Shown here piece after piece: positions 1 through 8,185 of a stretch of DNA of 33,636 nucleotides; position 1 is the first letter of the stretch, and each line of letters starts with the position of its first letter. The stretch covers positions 1 through 33,636 of IMG/VR virus record IMGVR_UViG_3300037189_024508; one strand, given 5' to 3'. The stretch comes from a virus. The notes beneath the pieces are model-generated. The model was not told the origin of the DNA. It saw only the letters and a program-made list of their open reading frames with translations, and did not search any database. The position numbers and the translations under genes are program-made.

Positions 1-87
1 TATTCTGTATATTGCGACATGTCAACGAGTTCAGACGATGATGCTGTTACAGTCGACGCTGTTGTTGGAATGATTGCGTTGGTAAAA
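1..87. repeat. Direct terminal repeat, left copy (circular join)
   Basis: Bases 1-87 are identical to 33550-33636. The 5' part of one gene lies at 1-113 and its remainder at the right end in the same frame, so the repeat marks a circular or circularly permuted molecule rather than a biological duplication. An exact 87-base overlap is also what a de Bruijn assembler leaves when it closes a circle, so the length itself probably means nothing biologically. Confidence 0.93.
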
Positions 88-113
88 ATTACTTTTTCTG
101 GCAAGCGATTCAT
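1..113 (-). CDS. Small capsid-associated protein, N-terminal part (spans join)
   Basis: This is the 5' end of a 131-residue protein whose remainder lies at 33267-33549. The ATG at 113-111 follows a strong AAGGAGGAG ribosome binding site at about 120-130, and the frame is open through position 1 into the right end. The usable start is here; the internal ATG at 33569, after which the frame looks complete within the right end, would remove 31 residues. It directly follows the major capsid gene, the usual place of a decoration or head-stabilising protein. See the entry at 33267 for the body of the protein. Confidence 0.85.
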   Translation of the reverse strand, partial: MNRLPEKVIFTNAIIPTTASTVTASSSELVDMSQYTE

Positions 114-140
114 GTGTTGTTCTCCTCCTTTTCAATTATA

Positions 141-1370
141 CTACGTTCCAAAATTTCCTAACTGTACGAATGGTGAGATTGTCTGACCGCCTGCACGTGG
201 TGTGATAGGGGAGTCGATCCACGGTTGCCCGTCGACGCGCTGTACAAACCTCCAAGCCTTTTCATCAAACTTAAATTTCACATGCTCCGATTCCATAATC
301 GTTAAGCGTTGGCGATCGCCGATGAGGTAGTAACGCATGTCAGCAAGAGAAACGTCTCCAATCGAGCCACGTGCAGGAACTTTTTCAGTGACGAGTACAG
401 GAATGCCGTAGATTGTTCCAGGGAGGTCGCCTGTGATTCCGCCTGTAAAGCCAGGAGTCAAAATGTAGTTGCTGTTTTCGTCTTTCAGTCTGTAGATGTC
501 AGGCAAAACGGATTGGTTGATAATCCATACAGGCGTTCCGCCACGGCGATAGAAACGAGCTAACATGTTGACGAGGTCAGAAGTTTGAACCGAACCCGTG
601 CCTACACGTCCAACAGTTACCGTTGACGGCGCGTTAAGGATGCCGAGTGGCTTGTTTACGCCGTTACCTGTCAAAAACGCTGCGTCTTCCTCAAATGCGA
701 TGGACTGCGCAAACACGTCAGACAGCAATGAACCCATCGAAACAATTGCGTCGTCCACAAGCTCATCGGATGATTCGACGTATCCGATAAGTTTTTTAGC
801 CTCTAGAGTGATTTTCTTGAATTTAGGGTTGCTTTCGATTTTTTCAAGCCCTTCGCCGCCCCAATACGCCGTAACTCCGCCGAAAAGCGATCCGCTCGCA
901 TTTGATGACACGTTTAATGCAGGGATTTTGAGGATAGGAGATGTCATTGGCAACACACGAGCACCGCTACGGCGAACAACTGTTTCTTCGAGTTGCACAC
1001 GCAAAACTTCGTTGGAGAAAGTTTCGGGTACAAGATAGCCACCAAGATCGCCCGTGTTTTCGACAAGGTTTTTACGTGTGAACGCTTTTAGCTCTGGATC
1101 GTGTGCACGAGCTTTTACGAGGAATTCTCCAAATGTTTCTTTTTTAGCTGTTTCAGTGTGAACCGCTTTCGCTTGTGCGGACTGCACGGAAGACAATTTC
1201 GTCTCCATCTCTGTTTGAAACTTGGAGAACATAAATTCTACATCTTTTTGGTCATTGTTCCGCTTGTCCAACGCTTCCATAAACTTGACTTCAAGAGTTT
1301 TCAAGTCATCCTTGGAAACGCCATTTTGGATAGCATCGGTGATGCTTTTTTGAATTTCGTTGATGTTCAC
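141..1370 (-). CDS. Major capsid protein, HK97 fold
   Basis: This 409-residue protein is the main shell subunit. Residues 1 to about 75 are charged and helical, like the scaffolding delta domain that the prohead protease removes in HK97-type phages. The body from about residue 95 has the typical family pattern: a Gly-Gly-Tyr-Leu-Val-Pro stretch, then a Tyr-Trp-Gly-Gly-Glu-Gly segment, an alpha-helical Glu-Leu-Val-Asp-Asp-Ala region and a Thr-Gly-Asn-Gly-Val-Asn-Lys-Pro-Leu-Gly-Ile loop. It starts at a GTG (1370-1368) with GAGGGTG eight bases upstream. The prohead protease lies 6 bp upstream and the small capsid-associated gene follows. Function is assigned from sequence pattern and neighbourhood. 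Confidence 0.95.
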   Translation of the reverse strand: MNINEIQKSITDAIQNGVSKDDLKTLEVKFMEALDKRNNDQKDVEFMFSKFQTEMETKLSSVQSAQAKAVHTETAKKETFGEFLVKARAHDPELKAFTRKNLVENTGDLGGYLVPETFSNEVLRVQLEETVVRRSGARVLPMTSPILKIPALNVSSNASGSLFGGVTAYWGGEGLEKIESNPKFKKITLEAKKLIGYVESSDELVDDAIVSMGSLLSDVFAQSIAFEEDAAFLTGNGVNKPLGILNAPSTVTVGRVGTGSVQTSDLVNMLARFYRRGGTPVWIINQSVLPDIYRLKDENSNYILTPGFTGGITGDLPGTIYGIPVLVTEKVPARGSIGDVSLADMRYYLIGDRQRLTIMESEHVKFKFDEKAWRFVQRVDGQPWIDSPITPRAGGQTISPFVQLGNFGT

Positions 1371-1376
1371 TTTGTG

Positions 1377-1967
1377 TCACCCTCTCAATTTTTTTATCAT
1401 GTCTAGCACTATGCTCGGCTCGATGTCGTCAGTGTCTTGTGACGGCTGTGCACCAAGTGAACGGATTAGGCTTATTGCCGTGTCCATCTTATCAGCTTTC
1501 ACCGATTCTAGCAAGCCCCTCATTTTCATAATCTTGGCTTTTTCGTTTGCAGCGAAAGTAACGGGTGAAAACTCCCACAGCTTGACTTCTTTTAGCAGGC
1601 GCACGCGCTTGGTACCCAACATTTTATAATCATCTTTCACCACATCGTATCCGATGGACATCTCAGTGATAACACCGTCCTTAATCAGCGTCATCGCTTT
1701 TTTCCCTGTATCGGTCATGCTTATTTTAGCCTTAACATACAAACCGTTGTCGTCCTCTGTCATGTCAATTGGCAAACCAATGGGCTCGTTCGCATCATGC
1801 TGCCATAAAACTTTGATGCGTGAGCGATTCTCTGAAATAGTTTTGCGGAAAGCGCCTTTTTCGATGATATCATCGTAGGCGTCGACGTTATTAAAAAACG
1901 ATGCATAGCCCTCGAATATATCGTCACTTATTGCCTTTGTTTCAAACTTAACCGCTTTGAAATCCAT
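1377..1967 (-). CDS. Prohead maturation protease (HK97 gp4 / U35 family)
   Basis: This 196-residue serine protease should cleave the capsid delta domain during head maturation. The family's catalytic His is visible in Leu-Trp-Gln-His-Asp (His57) and the Ser in Thr-Glu-Met-Ser-Ile-Gly-Tyr (Ser104). The Leu-Trp-Glu-Phe-Ser-Pro-Val-Thr-Phe-Ala-Ala-Asn segment near residue 131 is also characteristic. The ATG at 1967 lies behind a GGAGG site that overlaps the stop of the preceding gene. The C-terminal 50 residues are an unconserved tail. Position between MuF and capsid genes is standard for HK97-like modules. Confidence 0.93.
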   Translation of the reverse strand: MDFKAVKFETKAISDDIFEGYASFFNNVDAYDDIIEKGAFRKTISENRSRIKVLWQHDANEPIGLPIDMTEDDNGLYVKAKISMTDTGKKAMTLIKDGVITEMSIGYDVVKDDYKMLGTKRVRLLKEVKLWEFSPVTFAANEKAKIMKMRGLLESVKADKMDTAISLIRSLGAQPSQDTDDIEPSIVLDMIKKLRG

Positions 1968-1970
1968 GTT

Positions 1971-2198
1971 TCATCCTCCTTTGTATCTTTCTAGAAACGC
2001 AACGAGCTTTTTCAGCGCATCTTCCTCGTCTTCCTCTGTATCCTCGTCTTCTGCGTCCTCCACTGCATCCCACTGTATCTTACACACAGCAAAACGCTGT
2101 TCTAACTTTGGGAATTCGTCAATCATCACTTTATCCCCCATGCACCGTGTCAAAAATAATTCTTCCTCTTCTGCTTGTATCGGTTTCGGCAACGGCAC
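1971..2198 (-). CDS. Small acidic protein between MuF and protease
   Basis: This 75-residue protein starts at a GTG that overlaps the MuF stop (TAGTG), with GGAGGTG seven bases upstream. It holds an Arg-Cys-Met-Gly-Asp...Glu-Phe-Pro...Gln-Arg-Phe-Ala-Val-Cys...Gln-Trp pattern at about residues 18-43. I recognise that pattern from small phage proteins found next to portal and protease genes, but no function is established. A run of Glu and Asp follows (about 48-60). The two Cys could bind metal, which is only a guess. Confidence 0.8.
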   Translation of the reverse strand: MPLPKPIQAEEEELFLTRCMGDKVMIDEFPKLEQRFAVCKIQWDAVEDAEDEDTEEDEEDALKKLVAFLERYKGG

Positions 2199-2984
2199 TA
2201 TGCTTCACCTCCTTGTGTCTCTTCTGCGTACTCGTATCCCACGGCACATCGACAGTTGATGCTTTCCTTTGCAGGCAAAGAGAAATCGGCTGGGTATTTG
2301 CCACGTGAACCATTGACATCGAATGATTCATTTAGCTTAATTGCAGGATGATTCGCCATGGCTCGATGTGAGTCACGTGTGCTGTCGTCGAATGTTGGGA
2401 TCCATACTTTCCGTAGCTTAGGTGTTGTCTGTTGCGCTCCTGCCAATGAGCCAAAGTTCGATGCGCTAACCACTTCTGTTCTTGCTATTGTGCGACTGCG
2501 ATTCGGGATGATTTTATCGAGATACAGTTTATCCAGTGATTCGGTCATCGTGAGGATACTCGCTCCCTCTGCCATGGAATCAATGATGATGTTTTTTATA
2601 TCAACCTTTGTAGTTTCAGTGATTAGCGCCACTTTCTCTGCAGACGTTTCGGTGATGTACTTTAAGATGTCATCGGTCGTAAAGTCGAACGCTTTTGTTT
2701 CGCTTGCTCCTGTGGATTTAACTCGTGACTGTATATCCTGATACGTTCTTGCTCCAAAGTGACGGATAACGTCTTTGTATATCTTTTGAAACAGCTTAAC
2801 AAACCGCTCTTTGTCATTTTCGATGATCTCCAAAACTTCATTGTTAAAATTATCTTTGTTGTACGTAGCGTTGATGATTTTTTTTCGCTGTTCATTGAAA
2901 GCGTCTGCAACGTCTTTCGTTACTCTATCATAAAATGGATTTCGCTGTCGCTCAAACTGTTTGAAAAGTTTTTTTTTGCGTCAA
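2198..2984 (-). CDS. MuF-like head morphogenesis protein (probably made only as portal fusion)
   Basis: The frame is open from about 2984 to the TAG at 2200-2198 and gives roughly 260 residues. The C-terminal half has the Mu gpF signature: Arg-Thr-Ile-Ala-Arg-Thr-Glu, then Asp-Asp-Ser-Thr-Arg-Asp-Ser-His-Arg, and Ile-Asn-Cys-Arg-Cys-Ala near the end. MuF proteins bind the portal inside the procapsid and support minor head assembly. No ATG, GTG or TTG occurs in this frame before the TTG at 2833, and that TTG has no ribosome binding site and falls inside protein-like sequence. The upstream portion (Arg-Asn-Pro-Phe-Tyr-Asp-Arg-Val and on) therefore looks translated by a -1 frameshift from the portal frame at 2968-2974. 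Confidence 0.85.
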
Positions 2985-4194
2985 GGCTCTTTTGCTCGCT
3001 TTCACTTGGTAACGGTTTTTCGATTGCGACGCCGATATCATTGACGAACACATCTCCGTCCTGCACCTCTTCATAGTCCAGTGCGTAACGTGCTTCGTTG
3101 CGCTTGATTAGTCCACTTTTCCATAGCTGAACAGTGCGTTTAGTGAGTGCGTCTTGAGATTCTTTGAGTGCCTGTATTCTTGATAGGTCATACACGAGTA
3201 CGAGGTTATCGGCGTATCTCGGGAGCAGGTCGCTTTGTAGCTTTTGCTTCATGTGCTCCAAGTATCGGGGGATAACCGTATTTTCCCAAAAGCTTTTCAC
3301 CGCTTCACTAAAGTTGCTGTACGTTTGCCCCTCTGGATCTCCTACAAGTTGTGATGGAACGCCGAAAGCAGAACATATCTCCGTGCGGTTTAATTTCCGC
3401 TGATTCAGAAAGTCCATGTCAACACTCGTTAACCCGATAGGTTGATACGTTGCACGGTCTGCATTGAGGACTAGTGGGATTCTTGCGTTGCTCCCTCCGC
3501 CGTATCGGCGCTTCCACTCATCACGAAGATTGTCGATTAGCTCTGGTGATGGATTCTGCACCGTGAACACGCCAGCTGGAACACCGCCGTTTTGTAGTGT
3601 TGATTTGTTCCAGTTCACCGCTTCGTTCTCCGTATCAATGGTACGGCTTAGCGCGCGAATCGGTGATAATCCTCCGTAAATGTCTAGTGGATCACTGAAT
3701 TTGCTCCACAACACCTCTTCTTTATCGTAGTATATTGTGCTATAATTATCGTATTTGTACCCCGATACAAACTCTTCTTTTGATGGGATGGGCTTCATGT
3801 AGTGCGGATACAACGGCACTATTTGTGTGGGCATCGATGGATTCACATATTCGGCGTAAAATTTCCCTTCCAGTGCTAGATACGTTGCCCATAAATCAAT
3901 AAAATCACGTGATGACATAAATGCATTTGCTTTGGTATTTAGCAAATCCAGTATTGGATGCTGCTCAATCTCAATGTTTCTACCGCCTCTGCCTTTACGG
4001 TATAGTAGCCACGGCACCGATGATGTTGCAGACGATATCTGCATAACGCACGAATACACCCAGACGACTTTGTTATATGCTTCGGTGATAAATTGCTTGT
4101 CTTTCTGCGTCGCCCAATACGCCTGCCCATAGCTACCATCTGAAACGTAGCGATATTTTTGCTTCTTTTTGAATTTGTCCCAAAACGCTGCCAC
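2920..4194 (-). CDS. Portal protein (0-frame product)
   Basis: The portal forms the dodecameric ring for DNA entry at one vertex. In the 0 frame it is 424 residues. I chose the GTG at 4194, because AGGAGGTG lies eight bases upstream; the ATG at 4242 lies inside the terminase gene without a good site. Portal-like segments include Lys-Val-Val-Trp-Val-Tyr-Ser-Cys near the N-terminus, Tyr-Leu-Ala-Leu-Glu-Gly-Lys-Phe-Tyr, a Gly-Gly-Leu-Ser-Pro-Ile region and Phe-Gly-Val-Pro-Ser-Gln-Leu-Val-Gly-Asp. The last 16 or so residues after the A9 run are low-complexity and look like out-of-frame read-through. Shifting -1 at 2968-2974 gives a 665-residue portal-MuF fusion. Confidence 0.92.
   Translation of the reverse strand: MAAFWDKFKKKQKYRYVSDGSYGQAYWATQKDKQFITEAYNKVVWVYSCVMQISSATSSVPWLLYRKGRGGRNIEIEQHPILDLLNTKANAFMSSRDFIDLWATYLALEGKFYAEYVNPSMPTQIVPLYPHYMKPIPSKEEFVSGYKYDNYSTIYYDKEEVLWSKFSDPLDIYGGLSPIRALSRTIDTENEAVNWNKSTLQNGGVPAGVFTVQNPSPELIDNLRDEWKRRYGGGSNARIPLVLNADRATYQPIGLTSVDMDFLNQRKLNRTEICSAFGVPSQLVGDPEGQTYSNFSEAVKSFWENTVIPRYLEHMKQKLQSDLLPRYADNLVLVYDLSRIQALKESQDALTKRTVQLWKSGLIKRNEARYALDYEEVQDGDVFVNDIGVAIEKPLPSESEQKSLDAKKNFSNSLSDSEIHFMIE
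2968..2974 (-). other. Putative -1 ribosomal frameshift site, portal to MuF
   Basis: A run of nine A followed by C on the minus strand (2977-2968) contains the heptamer A_AAA_AAC in the portal reading frame. A -1 slip enters the MuF frame at once, and the whole 2198-4194 interval then divides evenly into 666 codons. The same heptamer is used for the tail chaperones at 29100-29106. A one-base homopolymer error would produce the same picture. Confidence 0.6.
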
Positions 4195-4208
4195 TACTGC
4201 ATCACCTC

Positions 4209-5426
4209 CTAGAAATATATCGCTGTTTCGTCGGTAAAACATTCTTCTAGCGCATATCTCATAGCATCCAATAAGTGGTTATCCTTGTCAACGGGCTTAG
4301 CGATGTAGATGCCGTTTTTGTCTGTTGCATACTGATACAGCTGTATCTCCCTGATAAAGTTTACGCATGATGGGTGTATAATCACCTCGTGTCTTTTTAT
4401 CCATTGGATACCGAAGTTTATTGAGTCCTTGCCTTTTTTTGCAGGCTTAGCGCGGATGCCTAGCGTCTGCAACTCTCGTATGCTTTTCGGCTCTGCGCTG
4501 TCGCATGTGATGTACTCCGCACCAATGATAGAGTGAAGACGTGTAGCAATTGCGTCGTTCATCATCTCTAGCTCTATGAATTCGTCGAATACAAAAATTC
4601 TCTTGTTTTTCTTGTCGTAGTGTATCCGTATATATGCCGTTGGATCCGATGCAAAGCCAAAGTCTAGTCCGTTGTATATGTTATCGAATGTGCTAGTGTC
4701 GAAAGCGTCTACTTTATAACTCGTGTATATCGTTTTCCCCAAGACTCCCCAGTTTCCCAACGTGTATACGTTATAGAAATAGGTGTCCTTTTCATTCTCC
4801 ATTGTGTAGCGGTCTTGGTCAGTGAGAAAGTCGTTATCCTTATACGTTGTTTTAAGTATAAACAAATTATCGCTACGATACGGTGATTCCGTGTAGTGTG
4901 TGAAGTATTCCTTGTACAGCCAGTGGGTCTGATATATGGGATTGAATGATAGTATCAACCGTTTCGGCGATGCGCTTTCTCCACGTAGCCTTTTTCGCAA
5001 CTGCATCACATCGTTATAATCCGTTTCGGTAGCTTCCTCAATCCATATATCGGTGAGCACCCCTTGTGTTGGGGTGATGGACTTCACCTTTTCCGTATCG
5101 TCAAGCCCTGCGGATAGTATTTGTGCTCCATTGATACAGGTGAATGTGAGGTCTGTTTTGTTGATGGTAAAAAGGCGTTCCATTTTGAAAGCGACGATTG
5201 CTTTGCAAAGTTCGTTAAACAGCGACTTCTTTATCGTTCGTGCAGTTTTACGGCACACAAGATAGTTACGCCGAAAAGAGACAACGTCAATGATACACCT
5301 TTGCGCGAGAAAGAAACTTTTTCCACTAGATGAACCGCCGAAAAATATTTGCGTCTGCGTCGTGTCACCGAGATACGGGATATACGCACGGTTAAACCGC
5401 CGAGCCGTAATCTCATACTCAATCAT
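4209..5426 (-). CDS. terL: Terminase large subunit, PBSX-like
   Basis: This 405-residue ATPase-nuclease packages DNA into the prohead. Walker A is Gly-Gly-Ser-Ser-Ser-Gly-Lys-Ser at residues 30-37, and Walker B is Ile-Trp-Ile-Glu-Glu-Ala at 127-132. The C-terminal RNase H-like nuclease shows Asp in Gly-Leu-Asp-Phe-Gly-Phe (about 250), Asp in Ile-Thr-Cys-Asp-Ser-Ala (about 310) and Asp in His-Leu-Leu-Asp-Ala-Met-Arg-Tyr (about 390). The ATG overlaps the small-subunit gene by 8 bp. The TAG stop overlaps the portal ribosome binding site. The sequence is most like the phage terminase family typified by PBSX XtmB. Confidence 0.96.
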   Translation of the reverse strand: MIEYEITARRFNRAYIPYLGDTTQTQIFFGGSSSGKSFFLAQRCIIDVVSFRRNYLVCRKTARTIKKSLFNELCKAIVAFKMERLFTINKTDLTFTCINGAQILSAGLDDTEKVKSITPTQGVLTDIWIEEATETDYNDVMQLRKRLRGESASPKRLILSFNPIYQTHWLYKEYFTHYTESPYRSDNLFILKTTYKDNDFLTDQDRYTMENEKDTYFYNVYTLGNWGVLGKTIYTSYKVDAFDTSTFDNIYNGLDFGFASDPTAYIRIHYDKKNKRIFVFDEFIELEMMNDAIATRLHSIIGAEYITCDSAEPKSIRELQTLGIRAKPAKKGKDSINFGIQWIKRHEVIIHPSCVNFIREIQLYQYATDKNGIYIAKPVDKDNHLLDAMRYALEECFTDETAIYF

Positions 5427-5769
5427 CTGGCGTGTCCGTTATCTTCACCTTGACGACCGTGTCGTTGTGTTGCGTGATTTCCTGCTTGTCGAACTGCCCC
5501 AGCCAGTTCTTGCCGAGCCATATAAGCATAGTTGGATTACCGTCCATCGCCGTCTGAAACTGTCTACGACGTAACGCCGCTTTTCCCGAGCAACGGCTTT
5601 GTTCAAAGTACTCTGGGAAAGTTATCCCATACTCGTCTTTTACGATCCGATTTAACGTCTCTTCGTGAATACCAAAAAAACCGCATATCTCATGCGCGGT
5701 ACACTGCATTTCGCATAGCTTTTTTAGCTCCACCAAATCAATCGTTTTTTTGGGTCTCCCCATAACCAT
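5419..5769 (-). CDS. terS: Terminase small subunit
   Basis: This 116-residue DNA-recognition subunit of the packaging motor starts Met-Val-Met-Gly-Arg-Pro-Lys-Lys. A GGGAGGG site precedes the ATG at 5769. A longer frame to 5931 exists, but it runs through the promoter and terminator and is rejected. A helix-turn-helix is visible at about residues 18-45 (Leu-Cys-Glu-Met-Gln-Cys-Thr-Ala-His-Glu-Ile-Cys-Gly-Phe-Phe-Gly-Ile). The C-terminal half has Trp-Leu-Gly-Lys-Asn-Trp-Leu-Gly-Gln, a common small-terminase motif. It is the first gene of the late operon. Confidence 0.9.
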   Translation of the reverse strand: MVMGRPKKTIDLVELKKLCEMQCTAHEICGFFGIHEETLNRIVKDEYGITFPEYFEQSRCSGKAALRRRQFQTAMDGNPTMLIWLGKNWLGQFDKQEITQHNDTVVKVKITDTPDD

Positions 5770-5793
5770 AGTTTCCACCCTCCCTATGATACC

Positions 5794-5822
5794 ATTGTAA
5801 ACGCAAAATGCGATAATGTCAA
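5794..5822 (-). promoter_or_regulatory. Late promoter before terminase
   Basis: The minus strand reads TTGACA (5822-5817), 17 bp, then TACAAT (5799-5794). This is almost a perfect housekeeping sigma promoter. It sits just beyond the terminator of the preceding gene and 25 bp before the small terminase start. No other comparably strong promoter is visible until the lysis genes, so it may drive the whole late region. It lacks the ATCATATGAT palindrome found in several other promoters here. Confidence 0.85.
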
Positions 5823-5825
5823 AAC

Positions 5826-5846
5826 AAAAAAAGCCGCTTACGCGGC
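5826..5846 (-). terminator. Rho-independent terminator
   Basis: On the minus strand GCCGC, loop GTAA, GCGGC is followed by seven T. The hairpin overlaps the stop codon of the gene at 5838-6335 and separates the early and late units. Confidence 0.9.
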
Positions 5847-6335
5847 GCGGTATTGCAATGCTAACAGGAACAATTGATTCCATAGTGCCTTTTTCATTGC
5901 ATTTGTCAAGTCGCTTTCGTCTTTGCTCCATGTGCGATTTTTCCAGACTTCGATTGGCTTGCCGTTTTTGAAGTCGTATCGCAACTCAATGCTTTTGTTG
6001 ACTAGCTCGAAACCGCATTGCCCGTTTTTAACAATATCCTTTTTGTGCTCTACGGTGTAAATCCTAATCCCAAGCCTGTTTGATGTGGTGTATCCGTCGA
6101 AAGGGCAAGGATAAATTTCATAACTTTCCCAACGGTTGTCCTCATGCTCTTCCACGAGCTTTTGAAAGCTTTCCGCAACGGCTTCATTTGTCAAGCTTTC
6201 TACCTCTTGGTCTGCAACTTTTTTAGCGAAGTTACTCACGACATCTCGTAACTCCTCCTTTGTGTATCCGTCAGTAAGAACATTCATTTGCGCCCTTGTG
6301 GCTTGTTTCATTGTTTCTAAGAAATTGTATTTCAT
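5838..6335 (-). CDS. Unknown early protein
   Basis: This protein of 165 residues starts Met-Lys-Tyr-Asn-Phe. I chose the ATG at 6335, behind AAAGGTGG, because the same leader arrangement precedes the gene at 19201. The sequence is soluble and charged: a helical N-terminal half (about 1-80) is followed by a probable beta-rich part with Pro-Cys-Pro-Phe-Asp-Gly-Tyr and Trp-Glu-Ser-Tyr-Glu-Ile-Tyr. I recognise no family. It is alone in its transcript, with its own promoter (6390-6418) and terminator (5826-5846), which suggests an early host-takeover or regulatory role by position only. Confidence 0.8.
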   Translation of the reverse strand: MKYNFLETMKQATRAQMNVLTDGYTKEELRDVVSNFAKKVADQEVESLTNEAVAESFQKLVEEHEDNRWESYEIYPCPFDGYTTSNRLGIRIYTVEHKKDIVKNGQCGFELVNKSIELRYDFKNGKPIEVWKNRTWSKDESDLTNAMKKALWNQLFLLALQYRAA

Positions 6336-6389
6336 CTTAATCATCCACCTTTTTGTTTTAGTATGGTTGTCGCTCAACCACCTAAGAAC

Positions 6390-6418
6390 AGTATATCATA
6401 TGATGTCGTCGCCGTCAA
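6390..6418 (-). promoter_or_regulatory. Promoter with palindrome, class II leader
   Basis: The minus strand reads TTGACG (6418-6413), 17 bp, TATACT (6395-6390). The spacer contains the palindrome ATCATATGAT (6395-6404). An A/T tract upstream (about 6425-6452) looks like an UP element. The transcript begins with a TTCTTAGGTG sequence also found downstream of the promoter at 19533-19561. Confidence 0.85.
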
Positions 6419-6447
6419 CAGTGAAATCAACTTTTTTTGAATTTTTT

Positions 6448-7818
6448 TTATAGCAACAGTTTTTCAATGTTCATTTTGACGCTTTTCATAAGTGAATCCT
6501 GTGTTTCTCCCTTGCGTTGTAACGCCTCAATCACAATGCCATCGACGCTGTTTTCTGCGATTATGTGGTTTACGGTGACTGGCTTCGTCTGCCCTTGGCG
6601 GTGTAACCGTGCATTTGCCTGCTGATATAGCTCCAAGCTATACGTCAAGCCGAACCATATAATCGTGTGTCCTCCTTGTTGCAGGTTGAGTCCGTGTCCT
6701 GCCGATGCAGGATGCAACAAAAATATTTCTATTTTTCCAGCGTCCCAGTCGACGATGTCTTGCGTTGTTTTCAACTCTCTACACTTGTCACCGAAGCGCT
6801 TTTTAATGCGGTCTGCATCGTGCTTAAACGTGTAGAATGTAATGCATGGGCTTTTCGCCGATTCTACAAGCTCCTCCATCACGGATAGCTTTACATCGCT
6901 TAGGATGTGAACCTGTTTGTCTGCGTCGTAGATCGATCCATTTGCTACCTGCATCGCCTTGGTGAACATACTCAAGTCATCTTGCCCTGTTTCACGCATC
7001 TTGGAAAGATATTCTTTCAGTTTCTCCTTCATTGCCTTGGCTTCCGATGGTGTTGGCGATGCCGTGTGAAACAGGTCAATGCGTTTCGGAAGAGTGAGAT
7101 AATCCGACGCTTTGAGAGAAAATGCGTTTTTCTCAATGCGTTTCGGTATCTCCGTTTCTGCGACCTTCTTTTGCGTCACTATCGGGAACCCATTGTCACG
7201 GTTGACGATGAAAAACTGTTGCATAAAGCGATACTCGTTGCTATACAGCGTTTCGCCGCCATCAATGATATACATTTGCGACCATAGCTCTGCCAAGCCG
7301 TTCGGCGATGGCGTTCCAGTAAGTCCAACAATGCGTTTAAAGTTGTGTCGATACGCTTTCAACGGCTTAAAACGTGCCGTTGTGGTGGATGACTTGTAAC
7401 CACTCAACTCGTCAATCACCAGCATATCGAATTGCATACGTTTTTCACCGTTGTTTTGTATCTCGAAGGCATAATCCATCAACCATTTGGCGTTCTCCCG
7501 ATTTACAACGTAAATATCGGCGTCAGAGCGTAGAGCTTTTTCCCGCTCCACTTTGCGCCCCACGACGCATGCGACACGCAAGTGTGATGTGTGTTCCCAT
7601 TTTGCTGTTTCTGTTGCCCATGTGTGGCGTGCGACTTGGAGCGGGGCGATGATGAGTACGGGGTTGGTTATCGTGCCCCTGCGCCTCATTTCTGCGATAG
7701 CAGATAGGGTAATAACGGTCTTGCCTAATCCCATCTCTAAGAACAGCGCAAGGTTCGGCTTTCGTATAACGAGATTGATCGCTGCGGTTTGGTAGTCGTG
7801 TGGTATAAAGCGCTGCAT
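6448..7818 (-). CDS. SNF2/DEAD-type helicase
   Basis: This superfamily 2 ATPase has 456 residues and belongs to the SNF2-like helicases common in phage replication modules. Motif I is Glu-Met-Gly-Leu-Gly-Lys-Thr (about 28-34), motif II is Val-Ile-Asp-Glu-Leu (134-138), motif III is Gly-Leu-Thr-Gly-Thr-Pro (165-170), and motif VI is Gln-Ala-Asn-Ala-Arg-Leu-His-Arg-Gln-Gly-Gln near residue 405. The ATG at 7818 follows AGAGGTG; the GTG at 7827 lies inside that site. It has its own promoter at 7848-7876 next to the origin-like element. It probably remodels or unwinds DNA during replication or recombination. Confidence 0.93.
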   Translation of the reverse strand: MQRFIPHDYQTAAINLVIRKPNLALFLEMGLGKTVITLSAIAEMRRRGTITNPVLIIAPLQVARHTWATETAKWEHTSHLRVACVVGRKVEREKALRSDADIYVVNRENAKWLMDYAFEIQNNGEKRMQFDMLVIDELSGYKSSTTTARFKPLKAYRHNFKRIVGLTGTPSPNGLAELWSQMYIIDGGETLYSNEYRFMQQFFIVNRDNGFPIVTQKKVAETEIPKRIEKNAFSLKASDYLTLPKRIDLFHTASPTPSEAKAMKEKLKEYLSKMRETGQDDLSMFTKAMQVANGSIYDADKQVHILSDVKLSVMEELVESAKSPCITFYTFKHDADRIKKRFGDKCRELKTTQDIVDWDAGKIEIFLLHPASAGHGLNLQQGGHTIIWFGLTYSLELYQQANARLHRQGQTKPVTVNHIIAENSVDGIVIEALQRKGETQDSLMKSVKMNIEKLLL

Positions 7819-7847
7819 CTCGCGCACCTCTTTCTGCGTTTGATACT

Positions 7848-7876
7848 ATGATATCATATGTTTTTAACGGTTGCAA
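7848..7876 (-). promoter_or_regulatory. Promoter of helicase gene
   Basis: The minus strand reads TTGCAA (7876-7871), 17 bp, TATCAT (7853-7848). A near-palindrome ATCATATGTT (7853-7862) lies in the spacer. The downstream TAGTATCA resembles the TGGTATCA after the promoters at 5794 and 19092. The -35 box ends 20 bp from the first iteron of element A. Confidence 0.75.

Positions 7877-8185
<309 letters not shown>

Noticed and set aside
309-1629. Plus-strand open frames, such as 598-1038 and those across the capsid region
   Set aside because: They are shadows of strong minus-strand genes and lack ribosome binding sites and recognisable products. The same holds for all other plus-strand frames in the window.
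2662-2910. Separate 82-residue gene between portal and MuF
   Set aside because: It is in the third frame over the MuF coding stretch, has no family match and no ribosome binding site.
5770-5931. Longer start for the small terminase (frame open to 5931)
   Set aside because: The added part would be read through a terminator and a strong promoter, and the ATG at 5769 has a fine ribosome binding site.
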